Positions 1-10,185 are shown, counted from the stretch's first letter. The stretch: 64,000 nt of DNA from Ignavibacteriota bacterium (GCA_002698995.1 PAAX01000010.1:1-64000), one strand, 5' to 3'. A program made the numbers and translations. Notes: generated from the sequence alone by a model not told the origin.

Positions 1-66
1 ACATGGCTAAGAATAAAATGATTGGTTATAATCTTACACTTAATATGTAACTTACAATTGAAGTTG

Positions 67-1563
67 TCAGATTAAGTAATGACTAGTACAAATAATTCCT
101 CTTAATAAATATGCTTGCACAAACTTATTATTTATTGAAATTGCTTTATCCAAATCCTCAACAGCTTCAAAAGTTTTTTCCATTCCGTTGTAACATTGCG
201 CACGTAAATAGTAATAAACAGCTTCGTTATTCTTAAGCAGAATTGCTTTTGAAAAATCTTTTGATGCCGCATTATACTCTTTTAATGCCAGCCGCAATTT
301 ACCTCTGCTGTAATAGGCATCAATAAATTTTGGATCGTTTAATGCTTTTGTATAATCTGTTATTGCTCCGTAATTATCCTTCAACTCTTCTTTTACTTTT
401 GCTCTAAAATAGAATGCAGAATATAATTCAGGATTAATATCAATTGCTTTTGATAAATCCTTGGAAGCACTTTGAAAATCCTTTAAGTGATAAAATGCTC
501 TTCCTCTTAGCTGCAGAATATCTGCATCTAACTTTATTGCGGTTGCACGTGTTAAATATTTTATTACATTCTTGAATTTCTTTTCATTGAATTCAAGTTT
601 GGAAATCATATAAAGAGCATTAATATTTTCCGAATCAACTTTAAGTACTTTTTCTAAGTCTTCTTTTGAACCGGCTAAATCGTATAATCTTAATTTTAAT
701 TCGGATGATCTTATTAAGTATTTTGTAGAGTTGGGATTTAGTTTTACTAATGTTTCAATATCGGAGAGTGCTGCATCCGGGTCATCAATTGCTAATTTAA
801 TTTCAGATCGCAATTCCAATGCCGGTTTATATTTTTCTTTTGATAAGGCTTCATCCAAATGTTTAATTGATTTGTAATAATCTTTTAGTGAGGAGTAACA
901 GAATCCCAAATAAAAATTTGCCTCAACATTTTCTTTGTTAATTGTTATTGCCGACTTAAAATCTTCAATTGCTTTTTCAATTTCTTTTAAAAATGTTTTT
1001 GCTTTCCCTCTTAATAAATATGCATGGTCATTTTCTAAATCATACTCTAACAGTTTATTTATTTCTATTACTGCCTTTTTATAGTTTTTTTCAGCAATAT
1101 AAGCTTCTGCTGCCAACAAATAAGCAGAAGAGATATCACCTCTTATACTTTTTAATTTATCCGATAAAATTAGTACCTTCTGCAAGTCATTATTCTTAAG
1201 GTAGTTCCATCCAAGTTCTTCCAGAACGGTAGTATCGTTATTATTTTTGGTAAAATTTTCTAGATAACTGATGGCTCTTTTATAATCTTTATTTTTACTA
1301 AAGATTGTACCTAAATAATAATTTGAATTTGGGAATTCATCGGAGGCAAATTTGAAATAATCTTCACATTTATCATACTTCTCAGTTTTGTAATAAGCTA
1401 TGCCGAGTAAATAATTTGCTTTCTTATTTAAATTATCTTTAGTAAGAATATCACTTAACTTAACAACGGCTTCATCATAATTCTTATTATCAATTAACTT
1501 TTCAACTTCAGTTAAAATTTTATGAGAATCATTGTTCGAAAATATTTTAGAAAATAAACTCAT
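67..1563 (-). CDS. Cytoplasmic TPR-repeat protein
   Basis: The 498-residue protein is built almost entirely of about 13 tetratricopeptide repeats of 34 residues, each with the usual A/Y/G...A/P spacing (for example NKKANYLLGIAYYKTEKYD near residue 47). TPR arrays are protein-interaction scaffolds, and nothing here shows a catalytic domain. There is no signal peptide or membrane segment, so it probably acts in the cytoplasm. The ATG is preceded by GGAAGGGG, a clear ribosome binding site. It lies 123 bases downstream of the GMPR/IMPDH-type gene but is separated from it by a hairpin terminator, so it is probably transcribed alone. Its partner cannot be told from sequence. Confidence 0.85.
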   Translation of the reverse strand: MSLFSKIFSNNDSHKILTEVEKLIDNKNYDEAVVKLSDILTKDNLNKKANYLLGIAYYKTEKYDKCEDYFKFASDEFPNSNYYLGTIFSKNKDYKRAISYLENFTKNNNDTTVLEELGWNYLKNNDLQKVLILSDKLKSIRGDISSAYLLAAEAYIAEKNYKKAVIEINKLLEYDLENDHAYLLRGKAKTFLKEIEKAIEDFKSAITINKENVEANFYLGFCYSSLKDYYKSIKHLDEALSKEKYKPALELRSEIKLAIDDPDAALSDIETLVKLNPNSTKYLIRSSELKLRLYDLAGSKEDLEKVLKVDSENINALYMISKLEFNEKKFKNVIKYLTRATAIKLDADILQLRGRAFYHLKDFQSASKDLSKAIDINPELYSAFYFRAKVKEELKDNYGAITDYTKALNDPKFIDAYYSRGKLRLALKEYNAASKDFSKAILLKNNEAVYYYLRAQCYNGMEKTFEAVEDLDKAISINNKFVQAYLLRGIICTSHYLI

Positions 1564-1650
1564 CCCCTTCCATAAGTTATAATGAGTATTATCGAAAAAA
1601 AATTTGAAAGGTTAAATTAATTAACAACTTTATCGAATTGAAAATAGAAT

Positions 1651-1680
1651 AGAGGTGCTGTTTAATAAAACAACACCTCT
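1651..1680 (-). terminator. Hairpin terminator after GMPR/IMPDH-type gene
   Basis: A 13-base inverted repeat (1651-1663 with 1668-1680, one G-T wobble, 4-base loop) starts seven bases past the stop of the minus-strand gene. The U tract on the minus strand is only moderate (ATTCTATTTTC). Confidence 0.65.
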
Positions 1681-1686
1681 TTCAAA

Positions 1687-2703
1687 TTATTTTTTAGGAA
1701 GTCTTTCTATGTATGAGCTGTTGCTAAGAATTGCAAAATGGTCAATCTTATTTAATTCTTGTATTGATTTACAATTCAAATAGCTTAGTGATGATCTTAA
1801 TCCATCTGAGATAGCATTAATTACGTTTTTTACTGTTCCTTTATAGGGAACCATAGTTTCTTCACCTTCAATAAATTCATTTTTCATTTTAACACCAAAA
1901 GATGCAGAACCTCTATATTTCTTCCATAATTGATCATTGTATTTAATTACTTCACCCGGTGTTTCTCTGGTTCCGGCAAGCATTCTGCCCAGCATAACCG
2001 CATCTGCACCAAGAGCTAATGCTTTTGAAACGTCTCCCGGACTTTTTATTCCGCCGTCAGCTATTAGAGCAATATTTAATTTCTGTTCTTTGCGTGCAAA
2101 ATAAACATCAAGCAGACTTGATACTTGTCCGATACCAATTCCGGTTTGAACTGAAGTTGTACATACACTCCCTCCTCCAATTCCAATTCTAACCGCATCT
2201 GCTCCAGAATTAACTAAATCTCTAAGAGTTCCTCCATGCGCTACGTTTCCAACTATTACTCTTAAATTGTATTTAGTTTTTAACTCTTCGCATTTCTTTA
2301 AAACTGCTTTATTATTAGCATTTGCAGTATCGATACAAACCATATAATTTTTTTCAGCAAGCATCGAAAGAATTTCATCATCTGCAGTTAATGCCACCGA
2401 AACAGCTTTAATATTTTTAGTTTCTTCGGATTCATTTCTTAATTCTTTTAATGAACTGTCGAATCTATTAAGTATCCCGATACACCCCATTTCAGTTAAT
2501 GCTGCAGCCATATCAATACCAGTAACGGTATCCATTGGAGAAGAAAGAACCGGCAGATTTACATCATCACCAAGAAAAGATGAACGAGTTGTAACTTCAG
2601 TTCTGGTTCTAATTTCAGAAACCTCAGTCGGAATAAGACTTATATCATCGTAAGTCAGAGAGAGACTATAATCATTCAATTCCGCTTTGCTGTATATTTT
2701 CAT
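1687..2703 (-). CDS. IMP dehydrogenase/GMP reductase family protein, no CBS domains
   Basis: This is a TIM-barrel enzyme of the IMPDH/GMP reductase family, acting in purine nucleotide interconversion. The catalytic loop [13 protein letters not shown] carries the nucleophilic cysteine, [10 protein letters not shown] is the N-terminal signature, [20 protein letters not shown] is the phosphate-binding motif and [11 protein letters not shown] is the mobile flap region. At 338 residues it has no room for the paired CBS domains that interrupt classical IMP dehydrogenase (about 490 residues) and matches the length of GMP reductase (GuaC). Length and the flap favour GMP reductase; the family alone does not settle the reaction direction. 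The start has the site AAAAGGATTAACAATATG. It seems to be a single-gene unit bounded by hairpins on both sides. Confidence 0.85.
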   Translation of the reverse strand: MKIYSKAELNDYSLSLTYDDISLIPTEVSEIRTRTEVTTRSSFLGDDVNLPVLSSPMDTVTGIDMAAALTEMGCIGILNRFDSSLKELRNESEETKNIKAVSVALTADDEILSMLAEKNYMVCIDTANANNKAVLKKCEELKTKYNLRVIVGNVAHGGTLRDLVNSGADAVRIGIGGGSVCTTSVQTGIGIGQVSSLLDVYFARKEQKLNIALIADGGIKSPGDVSKALALGADAVMLGRMLAGTRETPGEVIKYNDQLWKKYRGSASFGVKMKNEFIEGEETMVPYKGTVKNVINAISDGLRSSLSYLNCKSIQELNKIDHFAILSNSSYIERLPKK

Positions 2704-2724
2704 ATTGTTAATCCTTTTTATTAT

Positions 2725-2753
2725 TCAAAAAGAAGGCGAGCCAAAACTCGCCT
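2725..2753 (-). terminator. Terminator after oligoendopeptidase gene
   Basis: A perfect 7-base stem (AGGCGAG, 2734-2740, with CTCGCCT, 2747-2753) is followed on the minus strand by TCTTTTTG. It sits 25 bases after the stop of the minus-strand peptidase gene. Confidence 0.75.
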
Positions 2754-2778
2754 CGTAAAATAAATATTTCAAACTAAT

Positions 2779-4680
2779 TTATTCATTTAATAATTCTTCC
2801 ATTTGATCTAAAAGCTGATCCATTTTTTTCACAACAGCTAAAATCGGTTCAGGTGAAGTCATATCAACTCCGGCCATTTTTAGAACTTCTATTGGAGATA
2901 CAGAACTTCCAGCTTTTAGGAATGTAAGGAATTTATCAATTGCCGGTTGACCTTCGGTCTTAATTTTTTCTGCAAGTGCTTGAGATGCAGCAAAACTTGT
3001 AGCGTATTGATAAACATAAAAATTATAATAGAAATGTGGAATTCTTGCCCAAGTAAATTTTTCTTCTTCATCCACAGTCATACTTGGACCCCAATATGCT
3101 TGATATAATTCGCCGTAAATTTCGCTTAATTTATCCGGAGTTAAAGCTTCTCCTTTTTCTGTTTTTTCATGAACTAAATGTTCAAATTCTGCAAATCTAG
3201 TTTGTCTAAAGAAAGTTGTAGTAATGTTATTAAGATTTTTTTCGATCAAAGCTAATTTTTCTTCTTTTGTTTCAGCATTTTCTATAAGATAATCTAACAA
3301 TAATGCTTCATTCATTGTAGATGCAACCTCGGCAACAAATATTGAATAATCAGCATAAGGATAAGGCTGATTTAAGCCTGTGTAATACGAATGCATATTA
3401 TGACCCATTTCATGAGCTAAAGTAAACACATCATTAAGCTGATCATTCCAATTCAATAATACATACGGATGCATACCAAAGGTTGTTCCCGAAGAATAAG
3501 CTCCGCTTCTCTTTCCTTTTGTTTCGTAAACATCAATCCATCTATTATTAAATGCTTTGTTTAAACTATTTATATAATCTTCACCAAGCGGCTTTAATGC
3601 TTCAATGGTTAAAGCTGCACCTTCATCATAAGAATATTCTTTTTGCACTGATGGAAATAAAGTTACGTAAGTATCATATGCATGAAAATCATTTAACTTA
3701 AGAACCCTTTGTTTTAACTGTGCCCATCTATGTAATACTTGTGCATTCTCTCTGCAAGTATTAACTAAATTATCATACACAGAAATCGGGATATTGTTTG
3801 CATCAAGCGCTGCTTCTCTAGTAGAATTATATTTTCTTGCTTTGGAATTGAACTGAATTGATTTCAAGTTTCCATTGAACATTGCACCAATTGCATTTTT
3901 ATATTCCATGAAAGGAACATAATAACCTCTATAAACTCTTTCTCTGTATTCTCTGTCATTTGAGTATAAAGCTGCATAATATCTACCATCGGAAATTCGA
4001 ATTTCTTTTCCCTGCTCATCTTTTACTTTCGGAAATTGAATATCAGCATTCTTGAATAGCGAAAAAATATCGTATGGTACTTGCTGCAATTGAGATGAAA
4101 GAGCTAAAATTTCCTCTTCATTTTTTGAAAGTGTATGAGCCTTTCTCCTTAGCATTTCTTTGAACTGCTGTTCATATACTTTTAATTCGGGTTCGTTGGC
4201 TACAAAATCCCATAATTTAGATTCGGGTATTGCTAAAATTTCCGGTCGCATAAATGAACCGGCTGCAGAGAGTTTTGAAGCTAATCCCATTGTTCTGTCA
4301 TAAATCCCTTGATATTTTGTATCGGCTAAATCTAGATCCTTTGATAGGAAAGCATATAAATGAAGTCTGCCGAATTTAATTCCAATCTGTTCATCAAATT
4401 TCAAAGCTTTCAATAAATCTTGCGCCGAGTTACCAAGTGTACCTTCGTAATTTTTATAATTAGCTACATTTTCATTTAACCAGTTAAAATCATTTTCCCA
4501 AGCTTCTTCTGTTTGATAAATATCGTTTAGATTCCATTTATATTTATCATCAATCTCAGAGCGTTTTAATAAACCGCCGGATTCATCTTGAGCAATTAAG
4601 TTAACACCTAAACCAAAATTTAATAACATCATAATAACCAATAACCTCTTTACATTTTTTTTAATTAATTGAAATGACAT
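2779..4680 (-). CDS. pepF: Exported oligoendopeptidase F (M3B peptidase)
   Basis: This zinc metallopeptidase of family M3 cleaves oligopeptides. The HEMGH zinc motif (within TLAHEMGHNMHSYYTG) and the full-length M3B fold of about 600 residues are present. The longest reading frame begins at a TTG at 4707, but I chose ATG 4680: it is preceded by AAGGAAAAACAAA, a properly spaced ribosome binding site, and begins a plausible signal peptide (basic FQLIKKNVKRLL, then a hydrophobic core ending at IAQDE). Most PepF proteins are cytoplasmic, so this is probably a periplasmic or envelope member. The nearby POT-family transporter could take up the peptides it releases; that link is inference. Confidence 0.92.
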   Translation of the reverse strand: MSFQLIKKNVKRLLVIMMLLNFGLGVNLIAQDESGGLLKRSEIDDKYKWNLNDIYQTEEAWENDFNWLNENVANYKNYEGTLGNSAQDLLKALKFDEQIGIKFGRLHLYAFLSKDLDLADTKYQGIYDRTMGLASKLSAAGSFMRPEILAIPESKLWDFVANEPELKVYEQQFKEMLRRKAHTLSKNEEEILALSSQLQQVPYDIFSLFKNADIQFPKVKDEQGKEIRISDGRYYAALYSNDREYRERVYRGYYVPFMEYKNAIGAMFNGNLKSIQFNSKARKYNSTREAALDANNIPISVYDNLVNTCRENAQVLHRWAQLKQRVLKLNDFHAYDTYVTLFPSVQKEYSYDEGAALTIEALKPLGEDYINSLNKAFNNRWIDVYETKGKRSGAYSSGTTFGMHPYVLLNWNDQLNDVFTLAHEMGHNMHSYYTGLNQPYPYADYSIFVAEVASTMNEALLLDYLIENAETKEEKLALIEKNLNNITTTFFRQTRFAEFEHLVHEKTEKGEALTPDKLSEIYGELYQAYWGPSMTVDEEEKFTWARIPHFYYNFYVYQYATSFAASQALAEKIKTEGQPAIDKFLTFLKAGSSVSPIEVLKMAGVDMTSPEPILAVVKKMDQLLDQMEELLNE

Positions 4681-4844
4681 TTTGTTTTTCCTTATGTCGT
4701 TAGACAAATTTATTTATAACAACGTTAAATCATTTTTTCCCCTTTCACATAAATTGCATTTCTACTAAACAAAAATAAGAAAGTTATTTTAATAGACGAA
4801 CCTGAAGTTTAATAATAATTTATTCTTTAGCACAATAGAAGGAA

Positions 4845-6227
4845 TTATTTTGCAAGTATCATTTTTTTAACTTGATAATAACCGTCTGTATTTATTGAAT
4901 AAAAATAAATTCCGCTTGGTAAATCGGAAGCATCAAATTTTATTTCGTAAGAACCAGGTTCTTTAGTTTCATTCACTAAAATTGATATTTCATTACCCAG
5001 TATGTCGTAAACCTTTAGAATTACAAACTTAGATACTGGAAGAGAATATTTAATATTTGTGTAAGGATTGAAAGGATTGGGATAATTCTGATTAAGTTCA
5101 AAAACAAATCGATTTTCTTTATTTACTTTTACTGTGTTGTTATTGAATGCTTTTATGGAATTAAGAACTTCTCCCTTAAAATCAAATAAAGCTAAGTTTT
5201 CCCAAGAAGAACCAAATGACTGTGTTGAAATCCATGCGGGCTCCCAATAAACTAAACCAAGCAGCTTATTATTTTGGTTAGTAGTAATTTTTAATAATTC
5301 CGCAATAAATCTTTTCTGTCCTTCAACCGATGCCGGATAACCATTTAAAAGTTGATCACTATTTCCTATAATATTTTGTGTGTTATCATTCCAGTTTAAC
5401 GTCCATGGATAAGCAGTTTCAGCTATAATAATTTCCTTATCATAGCGAAGTGATAAATCATTTATATTGTACTTTAAATCATCAAGAGAACCGTGCCACC
5501 AAGGATAGTATGATAACCCAATAATATCATAACTAATTTCAGTTTTATTAAGATTATCTAAAAACCAGCGGCAGATTTCATTATTTCCCCCATTATCAAT
5601 GTGAAGCATTATCTTGACAGAATCTTCATTTGTTAAACTCTCGTTAACTCCTCTTATTCCTTCTTTAATTAAATCAGAAAATTTATTCCATTGTTCCTCA
5701 TTATTAAATGTATCGCAAATCTTTCCATCATCCCATAAAAATCCGCATGTAATTTCGTTTCCAATCTGTATTATTTCCGGTATTGTATTTTGCTGTTTAA
5801 GTGAGCCGACAACAAACTTTGTGTATAAGTAAACAGAATCCTTCAGTTCATTAAAAGTCAATTCTTTCCATTTATTTGGTTTTACTTGCTGAGAAGGATC
5901 AGCCCAAGAATCAGAATAGTGAAAATCCAAAATAAAGTTTAGTCCCATATTTTTAATTCTTTGTGCAAATATTAAAGTCTTGCTAAAATTGTTATAGCCT
6001 GATTGAGGATTGTGCCAAAGTCTTAATCGAACAGTATTAATTCCATTTTCCTTAAAAATTTTAAGCGGATCTTTTTCGATTCCATTCTGATAAAATTTTC
6101 CGTTATTATCTTCAATTTGCTGTAGAGAAGAAATATCAATTCCTTTTATAATATTATTATATTCCTGAGCATTTAATATTGATGCTAAGATTAGAAGTGA
6201 AAGTAAATACTTAATCAAAAAAGTCAT
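4845..6227 (-). CDS. Secreted GH53 endo-beta-1,4-galactanase with T9SS tail
   Basis: This glycoside hydrolase family 53 enzyme is expected to cut beta-1,4-galactan side chains of pectin. After a signal peptide (about residues 1-20) the barrel opens with KGIDISSLQQIED. The family's acid/base glutamate is E158 in IQIGNEIT and the nucleophile is E270 in IIIAETAYPW. From about residue 372 a T9SS sorting domain follows: NQNYPNPFNP, a beta-sandwich, and the terminal VKKMILAK. The product should therefore be exported by type IX secretion and then released or anchored at the surface. It is divergent from the POT transporter gene, with a 106-base shared upstream region. No other glycan-degrading gene is nearby, so this is not a polysaccharide utilisation locus. 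Confidence 0.9.
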   Translation of the reverse strand: MTFLIKYLLSLLILASILNAQEYNNIIKGIDISSLQQIEDNNGKFYQNGIEKDPLKIFKENGINTVRLRLWHNPQSGYNNFSKTLIFAQRIKNMGLNFILDFHYSDSWADPSQQVKPNKWKELTFNELKDSVYLYTKFVVGSLKQQNTIPEIIQIGNEITCGFLWDDGKICDTFNNEEQWNKFSDLIKEGIRGVNESLTNEDSVKIMLHIDNGGNNEICRWFLDNLNKTEISYDIIGLSYYPWWHGSLDDLKYNINDLSLRYDKEIIIAETAYPWTLNWNDNTQNIIGNSDQLLNGYPASVEGQKRFIAELLKITTNQNNKLLGLVYWEPAWISTQSFGSSWENLALFDFKGEVLNSIKAFNNNTVKVNKENRFVFELNQNYPNPFNPYTNIKYSLPVSKFVILKVYDILGNEISILVNETKEPGSYEIKFDASDLPSGIYFYSINTDGYYQVKKMILAK

Positions 6228-6333
6228 TTTAACCGAATTTCTTATCGATAATTAAAGTTACAAAAATATTTATACAAGTATATCTTATTTACCTTTATAT
6301 TTGCAAGGTCTTCAAACAAAATTTTGGAAAACT

Positions 6334-7671
6334 ATGACAAACGAAACTACAGAAAAAATGGAAACTTGGAAATTCCCAAAAGAATTCTGGCTTGCAAATT
6401 TAATGGAGCTTTGTGAGAGAGCTGCATATTATGGCTTCTTTATTGTTTTAACATTATACTTAACAGACATAGTTGGATTTACTGATCAAGAAACAGGCAT
6501 TGTTGCAGGTATCTTTTTTGCGATGCTTTATTTTTTACCCCCTTTTGTTGGCGCAATAGGTGATAAAATAGGTTTTAAGAATGGGTTAATTATCGCTTTT
6601 GGATTACTTACAATCGGATATTTTTTTCTTGGTGTTTTTCATTCAAAAGTATTAGTGATAATATTTTTAACAGTAGTTTTAATTGGCGGATCTTTTATTA
6701 AACCGTTAATAACAGGTACGGTTGCAAAAACAACATCCGAAGCAAATCGTGCAAGAGGTTTTTCTTTGTTTTATTGGGTTGTAAATATTGGTGCTTTCAG
6801 TGGAAAAACTTTCGTCCCTTATATTAGACAAGGAGTTGGTTTAGAATATGTAAATTTCTTTTCAGCCGGGATGTCACTTTTAGCATTGCTCTTTGCTTTG
6901 TTCTTCTTTAAGCCGCTTGATGGAAAAAGAAAAGATTCAAAAACAATTTCGGAAGTTTGGCAGTCATTAATAAAAGTTTTTACAACCGGCAGACTAATTA
7001 CTCTTACTCTAATTGTTACCGGATTTTGGATAATTCAACACCAGCTTTATGCAACTATGCCTAAGTACGTAATCAGACTTTTAGGTGAAGAAGCTAAACC
7101 GGAATGGCTTGCTAATGTTAATCCATTAGTTGTAGTAATCTTTGTTGTTGGTGTTACTCAATTATTCAAAAAGAAATCTGCTGTTTCATCTATGCTTATT
7201 GGAATGATATTAATGCCCTTCTCCGCATTGGCAATGGCTATGAGTCAAGAATTAAAACTTATTACCGGCAGCACAATTGACGTATTCGGATTAGTTGAAA
7301 TGTATCCACTAACCGTAATGATGATTATTGGTATTGCCATTCAAGGTTTGGCGGAATGTTTTATCTCACCAAGATTTTTAGAGTATTTTTCAGTACAAGC
7401 TCCTAAAGGAGAAGAAGGTTTATACCTAGGTTTTTCTCATCTACATTCTTTTTTCTCAGCTTTGTTAGGTTTTATATCTTCAGGTTTTCTATTAGATGCA
7501 TATTGCCCTGATCCTAAAACTTTGCCGGTTGGGCTAACAGAAATAGAGAGAGCTGCAGTTTATGCAGATGCTCATGTTATATGGTATTATTTTATGGCAG
7601 TTGGATTTGTTTCTGCTGTGGCACTTTTTATTTTTAGATATGTTACAAATAAAATGGATGCAAAAAAGTAA
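6334..7671 (+). CDS. POT/PTR2-family proton-coupled oligopeptide transporter
   Basis: This inner-membrane MFS transporter has about 12 hydrophobic segments and 445 residues. The N-terminal ELCERAAYYGFF corresponds to the ExxERFxYYG proton-coupling motif of the POT family, which imports di- and tripeptides. The reading frame extends up to a TTG at 6301, but ATG 6334 fits better: TTTTGGAAAACT gives a ribosome binding site and MTNETTEKMETWKFPKEFW is a normal POT N-terminus. It is divergent from the galactanase and followed by a long hairpin. With the exported PepF nearby it suggests peptide scavenging, though the two genes are not co-transcribed. Confidence 0.9.
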   Translation: MTNETTEKMETWKFPKEFWLANLMELCERAAYYGFFIVLTLYLTDIVGFTDQETGIVAGIFFAMLYFLPPFVGAIGDKIGFKNGLIIAFGLLTIGYFFLGVFHSKVLVIIFLTVVLIGGSFIKPLITGTVAKTTSEANRARGFSLFYWVVNIGAFSGKTFVPYIRQGVGLEYVNFFSAGMSLLALLFALFFFKPLDGKRKDSKTISEVWQSLIKVFTTGRLITLTLIVTGFWIIQHQLYATMPKYVIRLLGEEAKPEWLANVNPLVVVIFVVGVTQLFKKKSAVSSMLIGMILMPFSALAMAMSQELKLITGSTIDVFGLVEMYPLTVMMIIGIAIQGLAECFISPRFLEYFSVQAPKGEEGLYLGFSHLHSFFSALLGFISSGFLLDAYCPDPKTLPVGLTEIERAAVYADAHVIWYYFMAVGFVSAVALFIFRYVTNKMDAKK

Positions 7672-7707
7672 AGCTGATATAATAAACTGAACAAAAATTA
7701 TATTAAT

Positions 7708-7764
7708 AAGTGACATTCCGATTTATTTGATTTTCTTAATCCAAATAAATTATGAATGTCACTT
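7708..7764. terminator. Long hairpin between convergent genes
   Basis: A nested inverted repeat: AAGTGACATT (7708-7717) pairs with AATGTCACTT (7755-7764) and, inside it, ATTTATTTG (7721-7729) pairs perfectly with CAAATAAAT (7742-7750). It lies 36 bases after the transporter stop on the plus strand and 72 bases after the stop of the convergent UnbV gene, so it may serve both. The plus-strand U tract is TTTTT. Confidence 0.75.
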
Positions 7765-7835
7765 TTTGATTTATACAGAATTTGGGATTATATTAATTTT
7801 AATACTTTTAGAAAATGAAATGATATATAATCATT

Positions 7836-10127
7836 TTACTTAATAAGCATCATTTTACGAACCTGATTAAAACTTCCCGCTTGAATTTTATAGATGTACA
7901 ATCCCGATGCAAGATCAGCCTTGCCCTTGGAAAGATTGGATGCATTAAATGCAACTTTATATGTTCCTGCTGATTTTTGCTCGTTCACTAATGAAGCAAC
8001 TTCGTTACCAAGAATGTCAAATACTTTTAACGTTACATACTCATTATTAGGCACTGAATATTCTATAATTGTACTGGGATTAAAAGGATTAGGATAATTC
8101 TGTTGTAGTCCAAAATTAATCGGTTTAACTTGATCTTCAAGACCAGTAGTCGTTTCAACATGAACATACCATATCTCTTCTTTGGTATTAACCGAATTTG
8201 ATATTTTAACTAAAACTGTATCAACCCGAGGTGCAGGAAATAAAATAAATGATTTATAGTTATATGTCGAATCAGTGCTAACTTGTATATTATTCTTAAA
8301 CCAAGTGTATGAAATATTATAGCCTGTAGTATCTTTTGCATCAACTCTAAAATCTACTGAACCACTTTTGCTTATAGTTGTATCTTGGTTCATAGGATAC
8401 TTTTCAATTACAACAGGAATACCAGGCTGAATTTTAACTTCAACATAATCTTCTCTAACAAGTTTATCAGATATAGAATTACTAAACAAAGTAAGAGTAA
8501 CAGTATGCTTTCCGACTTGATTGAAAGTCCATTTCGGATTTTGTTCTTCGGAATCAGTAATTCCATCATTATTAAAATCCCATTCCCATTTAGTAATTTG
8601 ATTATTTATGCCTACGATTGAAAGATCTGTAAACTGAACTTCAACTGAACCGAATCCTTCAATTACATCTCCCTTGAAATTTGATTTTAAAAAATCGTTC
8701 GGAATTTCTTCAACAATATCATAAGTCTTATTGACTGAAATGTTCTCGAGAGTTTCTTTCTGACCTGATGGAAATTCAATAACCGCTTGAGAAATAACTG
8801 ATGCATCTGCCAAACCAAAATGAACTTCATAACTATTATGACTATTGAAACTATTTTGAGAATTAATTTCTCTTATCTGCCAGGTTTCCTTTCCGTTTAT
8901 AACTGCTTTTATTTTTACTTTTGAACCTATTGCAGATTTATTAGAAATTGTTCCTTCTAAATTAAATTTTACCCACGAATTATTATTATCAAGGTCATTT
9001 CTATAAAGTCCTCTTACTGAACTTGCCCCGGCAATAAAAACATCTAAATCGCCATCATTATCAATATCTGCTGATATTGCTCCTCTTCCGGCTCCATTAG
9101 AAGTTATAGAATTGCTTTTTTGAGAAAAGCTTCCGTCACCGTTATTTTGATAATAATACGTTTTATTTTCTGATGTTACTATTACATCAATATAACTATC
9201 GTTATCAAAATCACCCCAAGTATTTGCTAAATTATTTCCATCAATTGTTAGAGAGTTCTGGACGCTTTCATAAGTTCCATTATTATTCACATAAAACCTA
9301 TCCGGCGCCCCACCATAGTTAGTTAAGAAAATATCGAAATCCATATCGTTGTCAAAATCAATAAAATTATAAGTCTGACCATCCTGTAAATCAGAACCAA
9401 TTGGATCATCATCAATACGAATAAAATCAACAGAACCAGATTCAACAAGCATATTTCTGTAATTATAGTCGCGGGCAGCAGTACCGGCGGGACCGCTTCC
9501 AATAAACAGATCCAAATCACCATCTAAATCATAATCCGTCCAAGTTGGAATAGTATAAGCGGCTAATTCTTTATTGAATTCATAGTCTTCAATTTTTGTA
9601 AATCTTCCGTCTCCATTATTTTTGAACAGAAAGCAAGGCTGAGCAAGTGTCAAAAATCCTTTGGGATTAGTTATAATTAAATCAACAAAACCGTCATTAT
9701 CGTAATCTCCCCATGCAGCTGCCCAACCATAATTTTTGTTATCTAAAGAAACCGGCGAATCTGCAGATAAAGACAAAGCATTATTTTCATTATAATAAAT
9801 TGCTGATGGTGAACCGGCTAATGCTAAATCCATATCTCCATCATTATCTATATCGGCAAAGCTAACACCATTTGATATTCCACCGGACTGCTGATCAATA
9901 TCTTTTTCCTCTAAAGTGAAATTCCCGTTTCCATCATTTATAAAAAAGAATCTTAGTGATGAATAAATATCCTGATCACCGTCACCGTCAATATCTACAA
10001 ATGCTGATCCGGAATAATTTGTTGGAAGATTTGCTTGATTTACAACATTGCTTAAATCCTTCACAAAATTTTGTGAGTAAAGTGTTAATGTAAAAACAAA
10101 TAATAGAGCTTTATTGAGATGTTTCAT
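7836..10127 (-). CDS. Secreted FG-GAP/UnbV/PKD repeat protein with T9SS tail
   Basis: This 763-residue cell-surface or secreted protein has, in order, a signal peptide (MKHLNKALLFVFTLTLYSQ), about seven FG-GAP/VCBS repeats between residues 45 and 375 with calcium-type loops (DIDGDGDQD, DIDNDGDMD, DYDNDGFVD, DYDLDGDLD and others), and an ASPIC/UnbV domain (about 395-470, with REINSQNSF and VHFGLADAS). A PKD domain (about 490-565, KWEWDFNNDG), an Ig-like region and a T9SS sorting tail (NYPNPFNPSTIIEYS to the end) follow. No enzyme is evident; such proteins are thought to be adhesins or polymer binders. The ATG has the site AAAAGGGGGAAATA. It follows the response regulator and sensor kinase genes on the same strand but has its own upstream inverted-repeat site at 10186-10203. 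The sorting tail contains a six-codon insertion (see findings). Confidence 0.85.
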   Translation of the reverse strand: MKHLNKALLFVFTLTLYSQNFVKDLSNVVNQANLPTNYSGSAFVDIDGDGDQDIYSSLRFFFINDGNGNFTLEEKDIDQQSGGISNGVSFADIDNDGDMDLALAGSPSAIYYNENNALSLSADSPVSLDNKNYGWAAAWGDYDNDGFVDLIITNPKGFLTLAQPCFLFKNNGDGRFTKIEDYEFNKELAAYTIPTWTDYDLDGDLDLFIGSGPAGTAARDYNYRNMLVESGSVDFIRIDDDPIGSDLQDGQTYNFIDFDNDMDFDIFLTNYGGAPDRFYVNNNGTYESVQNSLTIDGNNLANTWGDFDNDSYIDVIVTSENKTYYYQNNGDGSFSQKSNSITSNGAGRGAISADIDNDGDLDVFIAGASSVRGLYRNDLDNNNSWVKFNLEGTISNKSAIGSKVKIKAVINGKETWQIREINSQNSFNSHNSYEVHFGLADASVISQAVIEFPSGQKETLENISVNKTYDIVEEIPNDFLKSNFKGDVIEGFGSVEVQFTDLSIVGINNQITKWEWDFNNDGITDSEEQNPKWTFNQVGKHTVTLTLFSNSISDKLVREDYVEVKIQPGIPVVIEKYPMNQDTTISKSGSVDFRVDAKDTTGYNISYTWFKNNIQVSTDSTYNYKSFILFPAPRVDTVLVKISNSVNTKEEIWYVHVETTTGLEDQVKPINFGLQQNYPNPFNPSTIIEYSVPNNEYVTLKVFDILGNEVASLVNEQKSAGTYKVAFNASNLSKGKADLASGLYIYKIQAGSFNQVRKMMLIK

Positions 10128-10185
10128 TATTTCCCCCTTTTGTTAATGAACACTGCAATAGTACTTATAAAATAAAGGGAGAACC

